A DNA stretch of 54,804 nt from an uncultured Rhodospirillales bacterium (lineage in GTDB: Bacteria > Pseudomonadota > Alphaproteobacteria > Reyranellales > Reyranellaceae): contig CADECW010000037.1 in assembly GCA_902825855.1 (NCBI GenBank), forward strand, positions 1 to 54,804, given 5' to 3'. A model generated the notes under the pieces. It saw nothing but the letters and a program-made list of their open reading frames with translations, did no database searches and was not told the origin of the DNA. The position numbers were made by a program, and so were the translations under genes. Positions 17,679-25,992 of this stretch are shown one piece after another (within the stretch, counting starts at the first letter, position 1; each line of letters starts with the position of its first letter).

Positions 17679-19124
17679 ATGGCGTTCCGCAAGAAGTCGG
17701 CCACGCCGCCGCCCCCGCCTCCGCCGCCGCGGACACTGTTCGAGAAGATCTGGGATGCTCACGTCGTCCATCGCCAGGACGACGGCACGTGCGTCATCTA
17801 CATCGACCGTCATCTCGTCCACGAGGTGACCAGCCCGCAGGCCTTCGAAGGACTGCGCATGGCCGGCCGGCCGGTGCGCCGACCCGACGCCACGATCGCC
17901 GTCGCCGACCACAACACGCCGACCACGCCGGTCGGCGAGGGCGGCATGGACGAGGAATCGCGCATCCAGGTCGAGACGCTGGAGAAGAACGTCGCCGATT
18001 TCGGCGTGCCGTACTTCGACATGAACGATGCCCGCCGCGGCATCGTGCACGTGATCGGCCCCGAGCAGGGACTGACCTTGCCTGGCATGACGATCGTCTG
18101 TGGTGACAGCCATACCTCGACGCACGGCGCCTTCGGGGCGCTGGCCTTCGGCATCGGCACCTCCGAGGTCGAGCATGTGCTCGCCACGCAGACGTTGATC
18201 CAGAAGCCTGCCAAGAACATGCGCGTGGCGGTCGAGGGCAGCCTGCCGCTCGGCGTCACCGCCAAGGACGTGATCCTGGCCATCATCGGCAAGCTCGGCA
18301 CGGCCGGGGGCACCGGCTACGTGGTCGAGTATGCCGGCCGCGCCATCCGCGAGATGACGATGGAAGGCCGCATGACGGTCTGCAACATGTCGATCGAGGC
18401 GGGCGCCCGGGCCGGCCTGATCGCGCCGGACGACACGACCTTCAAATACCTCGCCGGCCGGCCCTATGCGCCCGGCGGCGGTTCGTGGGACCTGGCGCTC
18501 GGCCAATGGCGGCGCCTGCCGAGCGACAAGGGTGCGCATTTCGACACCCAGCTCGACCTGCTGGCCTCCGACATCCCACCGATGGTGACCTGGGGTACCA
18601 GCCCGCAGGATGCGCTGCCGATCACCGAGGTCATTCCCGACCCGGCCAACGCGCCGGATGAGAATCGCCGCGAAGCGTGGACGCGTTCGCTCGCCTACAT
18701 GGGCCTGACGCCGGGGACCAAGCTCGTCGACGTGCCGATCGACCGCGTGTTCATCGGCTCGTGCACCAACGGCCGGATCGAGGACCTGCGCGCTGCCGCC
18801 GAGATCGCGCGCGGCCGCAAGGTCGCGGCCAACGTGTCGGCCATGGTCGTGCCGGGCTCGGGCCTGGTGAAGGCCGAAGCCGAGAAGGAAGGTCTCGACA
18901 AGATCTTCCTCGAAGCCGGCTTCGAATGGCGCATCCAGGGCTGCTCGATGTGCCTCGCCATGAACGCCGACCGGCTCGAGCCGGGCCAGCGCTGCGCCTC
19001 GACCTCGAACCGCAACTTCGAGGGACGCCAGGGCCGCGGTGGACGCACCCATCTGGTCAGCCCGGCGATGGCAGCAGCCGCCGCCATCAAGGGCACTCTC
19101 GCCGACGTGCGCGACTACCAGTAG
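17679..19124 (+). CDS. leuC: 3-isopropylmalate dehydratase large subunit
   Basis: LeuC with LeuD isomerises 2- to 3-isopropylmalate in leucine synthesis. The 481-residue protein has the aconitase-type 4Fe-4S ligands Cys362 (IGSCTNGR), Cys422 and Cys425 (GCSMC), and the substrate motif [13 protein letters not shown]. Before the usual start [12 protein letters not shown] there is an extra N-terminal stretch with eight consecutive prolines (residues 10-17). No internal start codon follows this run, so it should be translated. It is six bases downstream of rplS; leuD is about 700 bases further, beyond an RDD gene. Confidence 0.96.
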   Translation: MAFRKKSATPPPPPPPPRTLFEKIWDAHVVHRQDDGTCVIYIDRHLVHEVTSPQAFEGLRMAGRPVRRPDATIAVADHNTPTTPVGEGGMDEESRIQVETLEKNVADFGVPYFDMNDARRGIVHVIGPEQGLTLPGMTIVCGDSHTSTHGAFGALAFGIGTSEVEHVLATQTLIQKPAKNMRVAVEGSLPLGVTAKDVILAIIGKLGTAGGTGYVVEYAGRAIREMTMEGRMTVCNMSIEAGARAGLIAPDDTTFKYLAGRPYAPGGGSWDLALGQWRRLPSDKGAHFDTQLDLLASDIPPMVTWGTSPQDALPITEVIPDPANAPDENRREAWTRSLAYMGLTPGTKLVDVPIDRVFIGSCTNGRIEDLRAAAEIARGRKVAANVSAMVVPGSGLVKAEAEKEGLDKIFLEAGFEWRIQGCSMCLAMNADRLEPGQRCASTSNRNFEGRQGRGGRTHLVSPAMAAAAAIKGTLADVRDYQ

Positions 19125-19177
19125 GGACGTCGCGCCGAACAGCGCCATGATCTGGGCGATAGCCTCGTGATAAGGTC

Positions 19178-19199
19178 CTCCTGACGACTTCGTCAGGAG
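19178..19199 (+). promoter_or_regulatory. hairpin sequestering the RDD gene ribosome binding site
   Basis: CTCCTGACG (19178-19186) and CGTCAGGAG (19191-19199) form a perfect 9-pair stem with loop ACTT. The right arm contains the AGGAG Shine-Dalgarno (19195-19199), six bases before ATG 19206. Folding would hide the ribosome binding site, so this is a candidate translational switch or thermosensor. No T-tract follows, which argues against a terminator. Confidence 0.5.
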
Positions 19200-19205
19200 A
19201 TCGAA

Positions 19206-19769
19206 ATGCCAAGTGTGCCGACCTCGGGCTCCGTCCCGCCGCCTCCGCCGGTCTGGGAGGCCCAGCCGCCGGAGACGACGCAGCGCTATGCCGGCTTCTG
19301 GCTCCGGGTCGCGGCGGCGATCGTCGACGGCATCGCCCTCTGGATCGTCTGGTCGATCATCCTCCTGGTTCTTCCCGGCGAGACCGTGGCGCCCGTGCCG
19401 GAGGACCCGGATTTCGAGGTCTTGATCGACTATCTCAACACCCTGGTCCCACCGCGTCAGATGATCGTCTATGCCGCGATCGTATTGGCCTACTACGCCT
19501 TCCAGGAAAGCTCTTCGGCGCAGGCGACCCTCGGCAAGCGCATGCTGGGCATCCGCGTTGCGACCGAAAGCGGGGCACGCCTCAGCCTCGTGACCGCCTC
19601 GCTTCGCTCCTGGCCGGTGTGGCTGCCCTCGCTCGCCGCCGTCGCCGGGTTCGGCGTCAGCACGCTGGTCGGCCTGATTGCCTTCGTTTCCTGCATCGCC
19701 GTCGCCTTTTCGGTGCGAAAGCAGGGCTTGCACGACAAAATGGCGGGAGCGGTGCTGACCCGACGTTAG
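19206..19769 (+). CDS. RDD family membrane protein
   Basis: The 187-residue protein has a Pro-rich cytoplasmic N-terminus, then [20 protein letters not shown], a typical RDD opening, and three or four hydrophobic segments. The motif [15 protein letters not shown] with the later [16 protein letters not shown] closes the RDD domain. These proteins are poorly understood; some act as small transporters or stress-tolerance factors. It sits between leuC and leuD on the same strand and its ribosome binding site lies in a hairpin. Confidence 0.88.
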   Translation: MPSVPTSGSVPPPPPVWEAQPPETTQRYAGFWLRVAAAIVDGIALWIVWSIILLVLPGETVAPVPEDPDFEVLIDYLNTLVPPRQMIVYAAIVLAYYAFQESSSAQATLGKRMLGIRVATESGARLSLVTASLRSWPVWLPSLAAVAGFGVSTLVGLIAFVSCIAVAFSVRKQGLHDKMAGAVLTRR

Positions 19770-19781
19770 GCATCGGGCGGC

Positions 19782-19810
19782 TTGACCGGGGGGGCAAAAG
19801 TCCGTTTATT
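19782..19810 (+). promoter_or_regulatory. sigma70 promoter for leuD-leuB
   Basis: TTGACC (19782-19787) and TTTATT (19805-19810) are spaced by 17 bases. The predicted start near 19817 is 15 bases before the leuD ATG. This gives leuD-leuB its own transcription, separate from the ffh-leuC unit. Confidence 0.5.
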
Positions 19811-19831
19811 CCGGCGTTTCGCGAGGGCTCC

Positions 19832-20446
19832 ATGGAAAAATTCACGACGTTGAGCGGTGTCGCCGCTCCGCTGCCGATGGTCAATATCGACACCGATATG
19901 ATCATCCCCAAGAACTTCCTTAAGACCATCAAGCGCACCGGCCTCAAGGACGGGCTGTTCTACGAGATGCGCTGGACGGCCGACGGTCAGAAGAAGGATT
20001 TCATCCTCGACCAGCCGGCCTATCAGAACGCCAAGATCATCGTCGCCGGCCCCAACTTCGGCTGCGGCTCGAGCCGCGAACATGCGCCATGGGCGCTGCT
20101 CGACTTCGGCATCCGCTGCATCATCTCCGAGGATTTTGCCGACATCTTCTACAACAACTGCTTCAAGAACGGCATCCTGCCGATCAAGGTGCCGAAGGAG
20201 ATCATCGACAAGCTGATGGACGATGCGAGCCGCGGCTCCAACGCCATCATCGAGGTCGATCTCGAGAAGCAGGAGATCAAGGGACCCGACGGTGGCACGG
20301 TGCATTTCGACATCGATCCCTTCCGCAAGCACTGCCTGCTGAACGGCCTCGACGATATCGGGCTGACCATGGAGAAGAAGTCGGAGATCGACGACTTCGA
20401 GTCGCGCCAGAAGGAAGCACAGCCGTGGCTGCACGCCGCGTCCTGA
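19832..20446 (+). CDS. leuD: 3-isopropylmalate dehydratase small subunit
   Basis: The 204-residue swivel-domain subunit starts [20 protein letters not shown] and contains the substrate-recognition segments [16 protein letters not shown] and [17 protein letters not shown]. It forms the heterodimer with LeuC. ATG 19832 has GCGAGGG upstream. leuB follows after 30 bases, within which GAGAAAGAAGAC is its ribosome binding site. Confidence 0.96.
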   Translation: MEKFTTLSGVAAPLPMVNIDTDMIIPKNFLKTIKRTGLKDGLFYEMRWTADGQKKDFILDQPAYQNAKIIVAGPNFGCGSSREHAPWALLDFGIRCIISEDFADIFYNNCFKNGILPIKVPKEIIDKLMDDASRGSNAIIEVDLEKQEIKGPDGGTVHFDIDPFRKHCLLNGLDDIGLTMEKKSEIDDFESRQKEAQPWLHAAS

Positions 20447-20476
20447 CGATCGACCGTTAGCGAGAGAAAGAAGACA

Positions 20477-21598
20477 ATGGCGTCCAATCGCAATCTGCTG
20501 GTGCTGCCAGGCGACGGCATCGGCCCCGAAGTCATGAATGAAGTGCGCAAGATCATCGCCTGGATGGGCAGCAAGCGCGCGGTCGGTTTCGACATCAAGG
20601 AAGACGTGGTTGGCGGCGCCGCCCTCGACAAGCACGGCGTGCCGCTCTCAGACGACACCATGAAGACGGCGCTCGAGGCCGACGCGGTGCTGTTCGGCTC
20701 GGTCGGCGGGCCGAAGTGGGACAACGTCGAATTCAACAAGAAACCCGAGCGCGGCCTGCTGCGCCTGCGCAAGGAGATGGACCTTTTCGCCAACCTGCGG
20801 CCGGCCAAGGTGTTCGACGCGCTGATCGATGCCAGCTCGCTCAAGCCCGAGATCGTCAAGGGCCTCGACATCATGATCATCCGCGAACTGACCAGCGGCG
20901 TCTATTTCGGCGAGCCGCGCGGTCGGCACACCAATGCCCAGGGCGAGGTCGAGGCGTTCGACACCCAGCGCTATACCGCGGGCGAGATCCGCCGTGTCTG
21001 CGCCGTCGCCTTCGAGCTGGCGCGCAAGCGCAAGAACAAGGTGATGTCGTCGGAGAAGGCCAACGTCATGCATACCGGCGTGCTGTGGCGCGAGGAAGCG
21101 GCCAAGCTGCACAAGGAAAAGTACTCGGACGTGAAGCTCGAGCACATGTACGCCGATGCGCTCGCCATGCAGCTCCTGCGTGCACCGAGCCAGTTCGACG
21201 TCATCGTCACCGACAACCTGTTCGGCGACATCCTGTCCGACGAGGCTTCGATGCTGACCGGCTCGCTCGGCATGCTGCCCTCGGCCTCGCTCGGCACGCA
21301 GGACGCCACCGGCCGTCGCAAGGCGCTGTACGAACCGATCCACGGCAGCGCTCCCGACATCGCGGGCAAGGGCCTGGCCAACCCGCTGGCCGAGACGCTC
21401 TCATACGCCATGATGCTTCGCTACTCCTTCGACCTCGGCAAGGAAGCCGATCTGGTCGAGACCGCCGTCGAGAACGTGCTGAAGGCAGGCTATCGCACCG
21501 CCGATCTCCTGGCCGGCGGCAAGGCCGACGGCGTGAAGAAGGTCGGCACCCAGGAGATGGGTGACGCCATCGTCAAGGAGCTCGACCGCCTGACCTGA
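20477..21598 (+). CDS. leuB: 3-isopropylmalate dehydrogenase
   Basis: LeuB oxidatively decarboxylates 3-isopropylmalate with NAD+. The 373-residue protein has [14 protein letters not shown] at the N-terminus, the [15 protein letters not shown] substrate loop, and the metal/NAD region [27 protein letters not shown], followed by [14 protein letters not shown]. Its stop is three bases from the convergent anti-sigma gene stop. Confidence 0.97.
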   Translation: MASNRNLLVLPGDGIGPEVMNEVRKIIAWMGSKRAVGFDIKEDVVGGAALDKHGVPLSDDTMKTALEADAVLFGSVGGPKWDNVEFNKKPERGLLRLRKEMDLFANLRPAKVFDALIDASSLKPEIVKGLDIMIIRELTSGVYFGEPRGRHTNAQGEVEAFDTQRYTAGEIRRVCAVAFELARKRKNKVMSSEKANVMHTGVLWREEAAKLHKEKYSDVKLEHMYADALAMQLLRAPSQFDVIVTDNLFGDILSDEASMLTGSLGMLPSASLGTQDATGRRKALYEPIHGSAPDIAGKGLANPLAETLSYAMMLRYSFDLGKEADLVETAVENVLKAGYRTADLLAGGKADGVKKVGTQEMGDAIVKELDRLT

Positions 21599-21601
21599 CG
21601 G

Positions 21602-22348
21602 TCAGCGGTCAGCGTCGACGGCGCGATCGAGCGCCGCCACGAACGACTTCATGTCGGCCGGCGCAACGTCGCTCACGGCCCGCAGTTCGAAGCCGCCATG
21701 ACGCCATTCGGCCAGCGCGAACCCGTCGCGCTGGATGACGCTGGCCGCCACGTCGCCCGACGATGTCGCAGGCCACGCCGTGAGCGCGATCCAGTGCCGA
21801 TTGCGGCGATAGACCATCACCGCAACCTTGCGGCCGTCGACGAGGTCGAGCCGGCCGCCAGCCAGCGGGAAGCCCGCCGTCGTAAGATCGTGCACCGGCG
21901 GCGCATAGTCGATGCGCCCGGCGAACCACGGCTTGACGGTGTGGCGATCCGACGAGGCGACCTCGACCGGATGATCGCTCATGGCCATGCGCAGGTAGCC
22001 CGCCATGAGAGCATCGGTCTCGCGGCCGCTCTGGCCGACCAGGGTCGCCCCGAGCCAGCCGATGCCGAGGGCGGCAACGAGGCTCGCCGCCACGGCCATC
22101 CAGCGCAGGCGCTCGCGCGGGCGGCCGCCGATCGCCCGAAGATCGCGCTCGATCCTGGCGCGCAGGAGATCGGGCGCGCGTTCGCCCGGCAGGTCGCGCA
22201 TCAGGTGGCTCATCACCCGCGTCTCATCCAGGCGATGGCGACAGTCCGGGCATAGCTGCAGGGCGCGCTCGAACTCGGCGCTTTCGGCGACCGACAGTTC
22301 GCCATCGACGTAGGCGCCGACCATCGCCTCACATGTCGGGCAGTCCAT
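21602..22348 (-). CDS. membrane anti-sigma factor with N-terminal zinc finger
   Basis: The 248-residue protein has a zinc-binding anti-sigma-like N-terminus with Cys3-x2-Cys6 and Cys33-x2-Cys36 (LCPDCRHRLDE). One transmembrane helix follows (about 83-105), then a periplasmic domain of about 140 residues with the motif DRHTVKPWFAGRIDYAPPV and a Tyr/Arg-rich YRRNRHWIALTAW. It should bind the sigma factor in the cytoplasm and sense a signal outside. Its ATG (22348) overlaps the sigma gene end by 20 bases, so the pair is coupled. The periplasmic fold has no function I can assign. Confidence 0.88.
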   Translation of the reverse strand: MDCPTCEAMVGAYVDGELSVAESAEFERALQLCPDCRHRLDETRVMSHLMRDLPGERAPDLLRARIERDLRAIGGRPRERLRWMAVAASLVAALGIGWLGATLVGQSGRETDALMAGYLRMAMSDHPVEVASSDRHTVKPWFAGRIDYAPPVHDLTTAGFPLAGGRLDLVDGRKVAVMVYRRNRHWIALTAWPATSSGDVAASVIQRDGFALAEWRHGGFELRAVSDVAPADMKSFVAALDRAVDADR

Positions 22349-22880
22349 GGTCTCTCCTTTCCAGGTGGCCGCGCAGCCCGGCTGCCAGTTTTTCCCGTGC
22401 CCGCGCCAATCGGGACATCACGGTGCCGATCGGCAGATGGAGCACCATCGCGATGCGCTTGTACGAAAGGTCCTCGATCTCGCGCAGGACGAGGACCTCG
22501 CGCGCCTCGGCCGGCAGTGCGGCAAGCGCCGCCGCGATCTGGCGCCGCCTGTCGCCGGCAAGCGCACTCTGCTCCGGATCGGGGCCGTCGCCGGCGCGAT
22601 CCTCGATCTCCTCGAGCGGCACTTTCTCGGCCGCATGGCGGCCGGCAAGGTCGAGCCAGGTGTTGCGCACGATGCGCAGCAGCCACGGCTTGGCGTTCTC
22701 GCCACGAAAGGAGTGGAAGTAGCGCAGTGCACGCAACATCGCCTCCTGTGCGACATCCTGCGCCTGCACCGGATCGCGCGTCAGCCAGCGCGCATAGCCG
22801 TAGGCCGCATCGAGATGCGGCAGCATGACGGCGCGAAAGCGGTCGACCGTGCCGGCATCGGGTTTCGGCGCATCCGACAT
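22329..22880 (-). CDS. ECF-type RNA polymerase sigma factor
   Basis: The 183-residue protein has only regions sigma2 (DPVQAQDVAQEAMLRAL, then AKPWLLRIVRNTWLD) and sigma4 (LPAEAREVLVLREIEDLSYKRIA, then GTVMSRLARAREKL), the ECF layout. ATG 22880 (MSDAPKP) is favoured; ATG 22889 is possible. Longer frames up to 22982 are unlikely because the promoter at 22897-22925 predicts transcription starting near 22890. The gene is divergent from the metallophosphatase gene and both promoters share a motif, consistent with autoregulation. Confidence 0.92.
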   Translation of the reverse strand: MSDAPKPDAGTVDRFRAVMLPHLDAAYGYARWLTRDPVQAQDVAQEAMLRALRYFHSFRGENAKPWLLRIVRNTWLDLAGRHAAEKVPLEEIEDRAGDGPDPEQSALAGDRRRQIAAALAALPAEAREVLVLREIEDLSYKRIAMVLHLPIGTVMSRLARAREKLAAGLRGHLERRDHGLPDM

Positions 22881-22896
22881 GCAACGCATAGGACAG

Positions 22897-22925
22897 GAAT
22901 ACCGGCCGACAGTCGATTTTATTCC
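22897..22925 (-). promoter_or_regulatory. ECF-type promoter for the sigma/anti-sigma operon
   Basis: Read on the minus strand, GGAATA (22925-22920), a 17-base spacer and GTATTC (22902-22897) form the element GGAATAA-N14-CGGTATTCC. It is the same in sequence and spacing as the divergent promoter at 22941-22969. Predicted transcription starts at about 22890, close to the sigma start codon. Confidence 0.6.
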
Positions 22926-22940
22926 ATGCCCGAATACCTC

Positions 22941-22969
22941 GGAATAACGGCGGCGCCACAGCGGTAGTC
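22941..22969 (+). promoter_or_regulatory. ECF-type promoter for metallophosphatase-cupredoxin
   Basis: GGAATA (22941-22946), 17 bases and GTAGTC (22964-22969) form GGAATAA-N14-CGGTAGTCC. Apart from one base this matches the divergent promoter of the sigma operon. It lies 31 bases before the ATG at 23000, with GGAGG at 22986-22990 as ribosome binding site. Confidence 0.6.
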
Positions 22970-22999
22970 CCTGCGACTTCATTGCGGAGGACTGTCATC

Positions 23000-23875
23000 A
23001 TGCTGCAATCGGATCGTCGCGATTTCCTGAGACTCGCCGGCCTCGCCGGCGTCGCCTTCACCGCCGGCCTGTTCCCCGGCAAACCCGCCCGGGCGCAGGC
23101 CAACGACTTCCACTTCGTTCAGTTCTCCGACACCCATTGGGGTTACACCGGGCCGGCTAATCCCGATGCCGAGCACACGCTCGAGAAGGCCGTGGCGACC
23201 GTGAACGGCCTGGAGCGCCAGCCCGACCTGATCGTCTTCACCGGCGATCTAACCCACACCACCGACGATGCGGGGCTGCGCCGCGCGCGCATGAAAAAGT
23301 TCCGCGAGATCGTCTCTGCACTCACCGTCAAGGACGTGCGCTTCATGCCGGGCGAGCACGACGCCTCGCTCGACAAGGGCGAGGCCTACAAGGAATTCTT
23401 CGGCGCCACGCACTACACGTTCGACCACAAGGGCGTGCACTTCATCGCTCTCGACAATGTCTCCGACCCGGCCGCCAAGCTGGGCGACGAGCAGCTCGCC
23501 TGGCTCGCCGCCGACCTCAAGCAACGCAAGACCGACGATCGCATCGTCGTGATGACACACCGGCCGTTGTTCGAGCTGCAGCCCAGCTGGGACTGGACCA
23601 CCGCCGACGGCGCCAAGGCGATCGAGCTTCTGATGCCCTATCGCAACGTCGTGGTGTTCTACGGTCACATCCACCAGGAGCATCACCACATGACCGGGCA
23701 TATCGCCCATCATGCGGCGAAGTCCCTGATCTTTGCCCTGCCCGAGCCGGGCTCGCAGCCCAAGCGGGCGCCGCTTGCCTACGACGCGGCGATGCCGGGC
23801 AAAGGTTTGGGAACGCGCGACGTCGCCGTGAGCGACAAGGTCACGCTGGTCGAACTGCCGGTGACGCGGAGCTGA
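23000..23875 (+). CDS. Tat-exported calcineurin-like metallophosphoesterase
   Basis: The 291-residue protein begins MLQSDRRDFLRLAGLAG, a twin-arginine signal (Arg6-Arg7), with likely cleavage near ARA|Q. Metal ligands of the calcineurin fold are visible: Asp44/His46 (FSDTHWG), Asp83 (TGDLTH), His187 (THRPL), and His223/His225 (GHIHQEHHH). The usual GNHD is GEHD (118-121), so the bridging Asn is Glu, and the active site may hold a different metal or chemistry. A histidine-rich run follows. Two bases separate it from the cupredoxin gene, so both are made from the ECF-type promoter. Confidence 0.9.
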   Translation: MLQSDRRDFLRLAGLAGVAFTAGLFPGKPARAQANDFHFVQFSDTHWGYTGPANPDAEHTLEKAVATVNGLERQPDLIVFTGDLTHTTDDAGLRRARMKKFREIVSALTVKDVRFMPGEHDASLDKGEAYKEFFGATHYTFDHKGVHFIALDNVSDPAAKLGDEQLAWLAADLKQRKTDDRIVVMTHRPLFELQPSWDWTTADGAKAIELLMPYRNVVVFYGHIHQEHHHMTGHIAHHAAKSLIFALPEPGSQPKRAPLAYDAAMPGKGLGTRDVAVSDKVTLVELPVTRS

Positions 23876-23877
23876 CC

Positions 23878-24225
23878 ATGTATCGCAGGACGATGGTCGC
23901 GCTGCTCGCCGGCAGCGCCCTGGGAGCCGTGCGCCTCGCCGCCGAGACGCCGGCAGAAATCCGCATCAGCGCCAAGAAGTTCGAGTTTCACCCCAACAAG
24001 GTGACGGCCAAGGCCGGCCAGCCGGTCGTGCTGGTGCTGACATCGATGGACCGCATCCACGGTTTCAAGATGCCCGACCTGGGCGTGCGCACCGAGATCG
24101 TGCCGGGCCAGGAGACGCGCGTTTCGCTGCTGCCGACCAAGGCCGGCAGCTTCACCTTCTTCTGCGATGTCTTCTGTGGCGACGGCCACGAGGACATGGA
24201 TGGGACGCTGATCGTCGAAGCCTGA
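23878..24225 (+). CDS. exported free-standing CuA-type cupredoxin
   Basis: The 115-residue protein has an N-terminal signal peptide (MYRRTMVALLAG..., cleavage near residue 22) and one cupredoxin beta-barrel. Potential copper ligands are His61 (RIHGF) and Cys96-x3-Cys100-x3-His104-x2-Met107 (FFCDVFCGDGHEDM). This exact spacing is the binuclear CuA site of cytochrome oxidase subunit II and nitrous oxide reductase, rather than the single-Cys site of azurin. There are no transmembrane helices of subunit II. It lies directly behind the Tat phosphatase gene. It could be an electron carrier or copper chaperone; the family function is unknown to me. Confidence 0.88.
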   Translation: MYRRTMVALLAGSALGAVRLAAETPAEIRISAKKFEFHPNKVTAKAGQPVVLVLTSMDRIHGFKMPDLGVRTEIVPGQETRVSLLPTKAGSFTFFCDVFCGDGHEDMDGTLIVEA

Positions 24226-24234
24226 GGCTGGAGC

Positions 24235-24260
24235 ATGATGGGTCCAGCTGGACCCGTCAT
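24235..24260. repeat. 26-base near-perfect palindrome between convergent genes
   Basis: ATGATGGGTCCAG and CTGGACCCGTCAT are reverse complements at 12 of 13 positions, with a perfect 16-base core. It lies between the stops of the cupredoxin gene (24225) and the HerA-like gene (24297), so it could serve as a bidirectional terminator-like structure, although no T-tract follows on either strand. A protein-binding site is the alternative. Confidence 0.45.
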
Positions 24261-24296
24261 GCCGCCGGCAACACGCATCGCCCATTCGCACTACGG

Positions 24297-25928
24297 CTAC
24301 TTGCGCAGCGAGCCCAGCACGCCGCGCAGGATCGATGCGCCGTCCTTGAACACCGCCCTGGTCACTTCACGGACCAGGACATTGGTCACGGTTCGCGCCG
24401 CCGTCTTGGCAACCGTCGTACTGATGGAATCGCTGCGGCTCGTGGGAGGCCGCGGCGATTTCGGCTCGGCCGGGATGCGCGGCGAACTGGTGCGTGCCCG
24501 CGGCTTTGGCGGCGCCTCTTCCTGCTCCGTCTGCGGGATCCGGGTCCGCCCCCACGGGCCCGAACTCACCGGCGGCGGCGCATCGTACTGGCCGCGGCGG
24601 CTCGGCGACGACCCTGCCTGAGTCTCTTCATGCTCGACCTGACCGGCGCCGGCCCGGCCGTTCAGCACCTCGTAGGCCGATTCGCGGTCGACCGTTCGGT
24701 CGTATTTGCCGGCAAGCGGGCTCGTCTTCAAGGCTGCCGCCCGCTCGGCATCGGTGGCCGGGCCGATGCGGCCGCGCGGCGGCGCGATGAGGCATCGCTC
24801 GACCGGCTCGGGCACGCCCTTGGCGTCGAGGAACGAGACGAGCGCCTCGCCGACGCCCAGCTCGAGGATGGTTTCCGCGGCATTGAGCTTCTTGTTCGGC
24901 CGGAATGTCTCGGCGGCGGTCCTCACCGCCTTCTGGTCCTTCGGCGTGAAGGCACGCAGCGCATGCTGCACGCGATTGCCGAGCTGGCCCAGAACCGACT
25001 CCGGAATGTCGAGAGGGTTCTGGGTGATGAAGTAGACGCCGACGCCCTTGGAGCGGATCAGGCGTACGACCTGCTCGATCTTGTCGAGAAGCGCCTTGGG
25101 CGCGTCGTCGAACAGAAGATGTGCCTCATCGAAGAAGAAGACGAACTTGGGCCGGTCGGCATCGCCGATCTCGGGCATCACTTCGAACAGCTCCGACAGC
25201 AGCCACAACAGGAACGTGGCGTAGAGGCGGGGACTCTGCATCAGCTTGTCGGCGGCAAGGATGTTGATGTAGCCCGCACCCGCGCCGTCCCTGCCGATCA
25301 TGTCCTTGAGGTCGAGCGCCGGCTCGCCGAAGAAGCGTTCGCCGCCCTGTTGTTCCAGCGTCAGCAGCGCGCGCTGGATCGTGCCGACGGTCTGCTTGCT
25401 GACGTTGCCGTACTTGGTGGTGAGCGAGCCGGCGTTTTCGGCGGTCCATTGCAGCATCGATTGCAGGTCCTTGAAGTCGAGCAGCAGCAGGCCCTGCTCG
25501 TCGGCGACCTTGAAGACGATGTTCAGGACGCCTTCCTGCGTAGCGTTGAGCTGCAGCAGGCGGGCCATCAGGACGGGGCCGATTTCGGTCACCGTGGTGC
25601 GCACCGGGTGGCCCTTTTCCCCGAACAGGTCCCAGTAGATCGTCGGGAATGCGCGACCGGCATAGGCTTCGATCTTGAGCTGCTTGGCCCGCTCGATGGC
25701 GCGCGGATTATCGCCGCCGATCTGGCCGACGCCCGACAGGTCGCCTTTGACGTCGGCCATGAAGACCGGAACGCCGTAGGCGGAGAAGCCCTCGGCGATC
25801 GTCTGCAGGGTCACGGTCTTGCCGGTGCCGGTGGCGCCAGCGATCAGTCCGTGCCGGTTGGCATATTTCAGGAGCAGGAACTGGTCGGCGTCGCTCGTTC
25901 CCACGAAGATCGCCGTATCGTTGCTCAT
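24297..25928 (-). CDS. HerA-like P-loop ATPase (DUF853/YjgR family)
   Basis: The 543-residue protein starts at ATG 25928 behind GGAGA. It has Walker A GATGTGKT (31-38), Walker [13 protein letters not shown], and family motifs such as [11 protein letters not shown] and [15 protein letters not shown]. The C-terminal 140 residues are Pro/Arg/Ser-rich and probably disordered, ending in a short hydrophobic helix. YjgR/DUF853 proteins are HerA/FtsK-type hexameric ATPases of unknown biological role. It converges on the cupredoxin gene and diverges from the sugar isomerase gene. Confidence 0.9.
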   Translation of the reverse strand: MSNDTAIFVGTSDADQFLLLKYANRHGLIAGATGTGKTVTLQTIAEGFSAYGVPVFMADVKGDLSGVGQIGGDNPRAIERAKQLKIEAYAGRAFPTIYWDLFGEKGHPVRTTVTEIGPVLMARLLQLNATQEGVLNIVFKVADEQGLLLLDFKDLQSMLQWTAENAGSLTTKYGNVSKQTVGTIQRALLTLEQQGGERFFGEPALDLKDMIGRDGAGAGYINILAADKLMQSPRLYATFLLWLLSELFEVMPEIGDADRPKFVFFFDEAHLLFDDAPKALLDKIEQVVRLIRSKGVGVYFITQNPLDIPESVLGQLGNRVQHALRAFTPKDQKAVRTAAETFRPNKKLNAAETILELGVGEALVSFLDAKGVPEPVERCLIAPPRGRIGPATDAERAAALKTSPLAGKYDRTVDRESAYEVLNGRAGAGQVEHEETQAGSSPSRRGQYDAPPPVSSGPWGRTRIPQTEQEEAPPKPRARTSSPRIPAEPKSPRPPTSRSDSISTTVAKTAARTVTNVLVREVTRAVFKDGASILRGVLGSLRK

Positions 25929-25992
25929 GCCGTCTCCATCGGTCGCATATTCGACTTTAGCCAAAGTTGTGGAGCCATAGTAGGCTGGCGGC

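Noticed and set aside
17109..19733. Long minus-strand frame opposite rplS, leuC and the RDD gene
   Set aside because: No recognisable domain and His/Arg/Asp-rich composition; rplS and leuC on the plus strand are certain.
22890..22982. N-terminal extension of the ECF sigma factor up to 22982
   Set aside because: The predicted promoter lies within this stretch and no ribosome binding site supports the upstream start.
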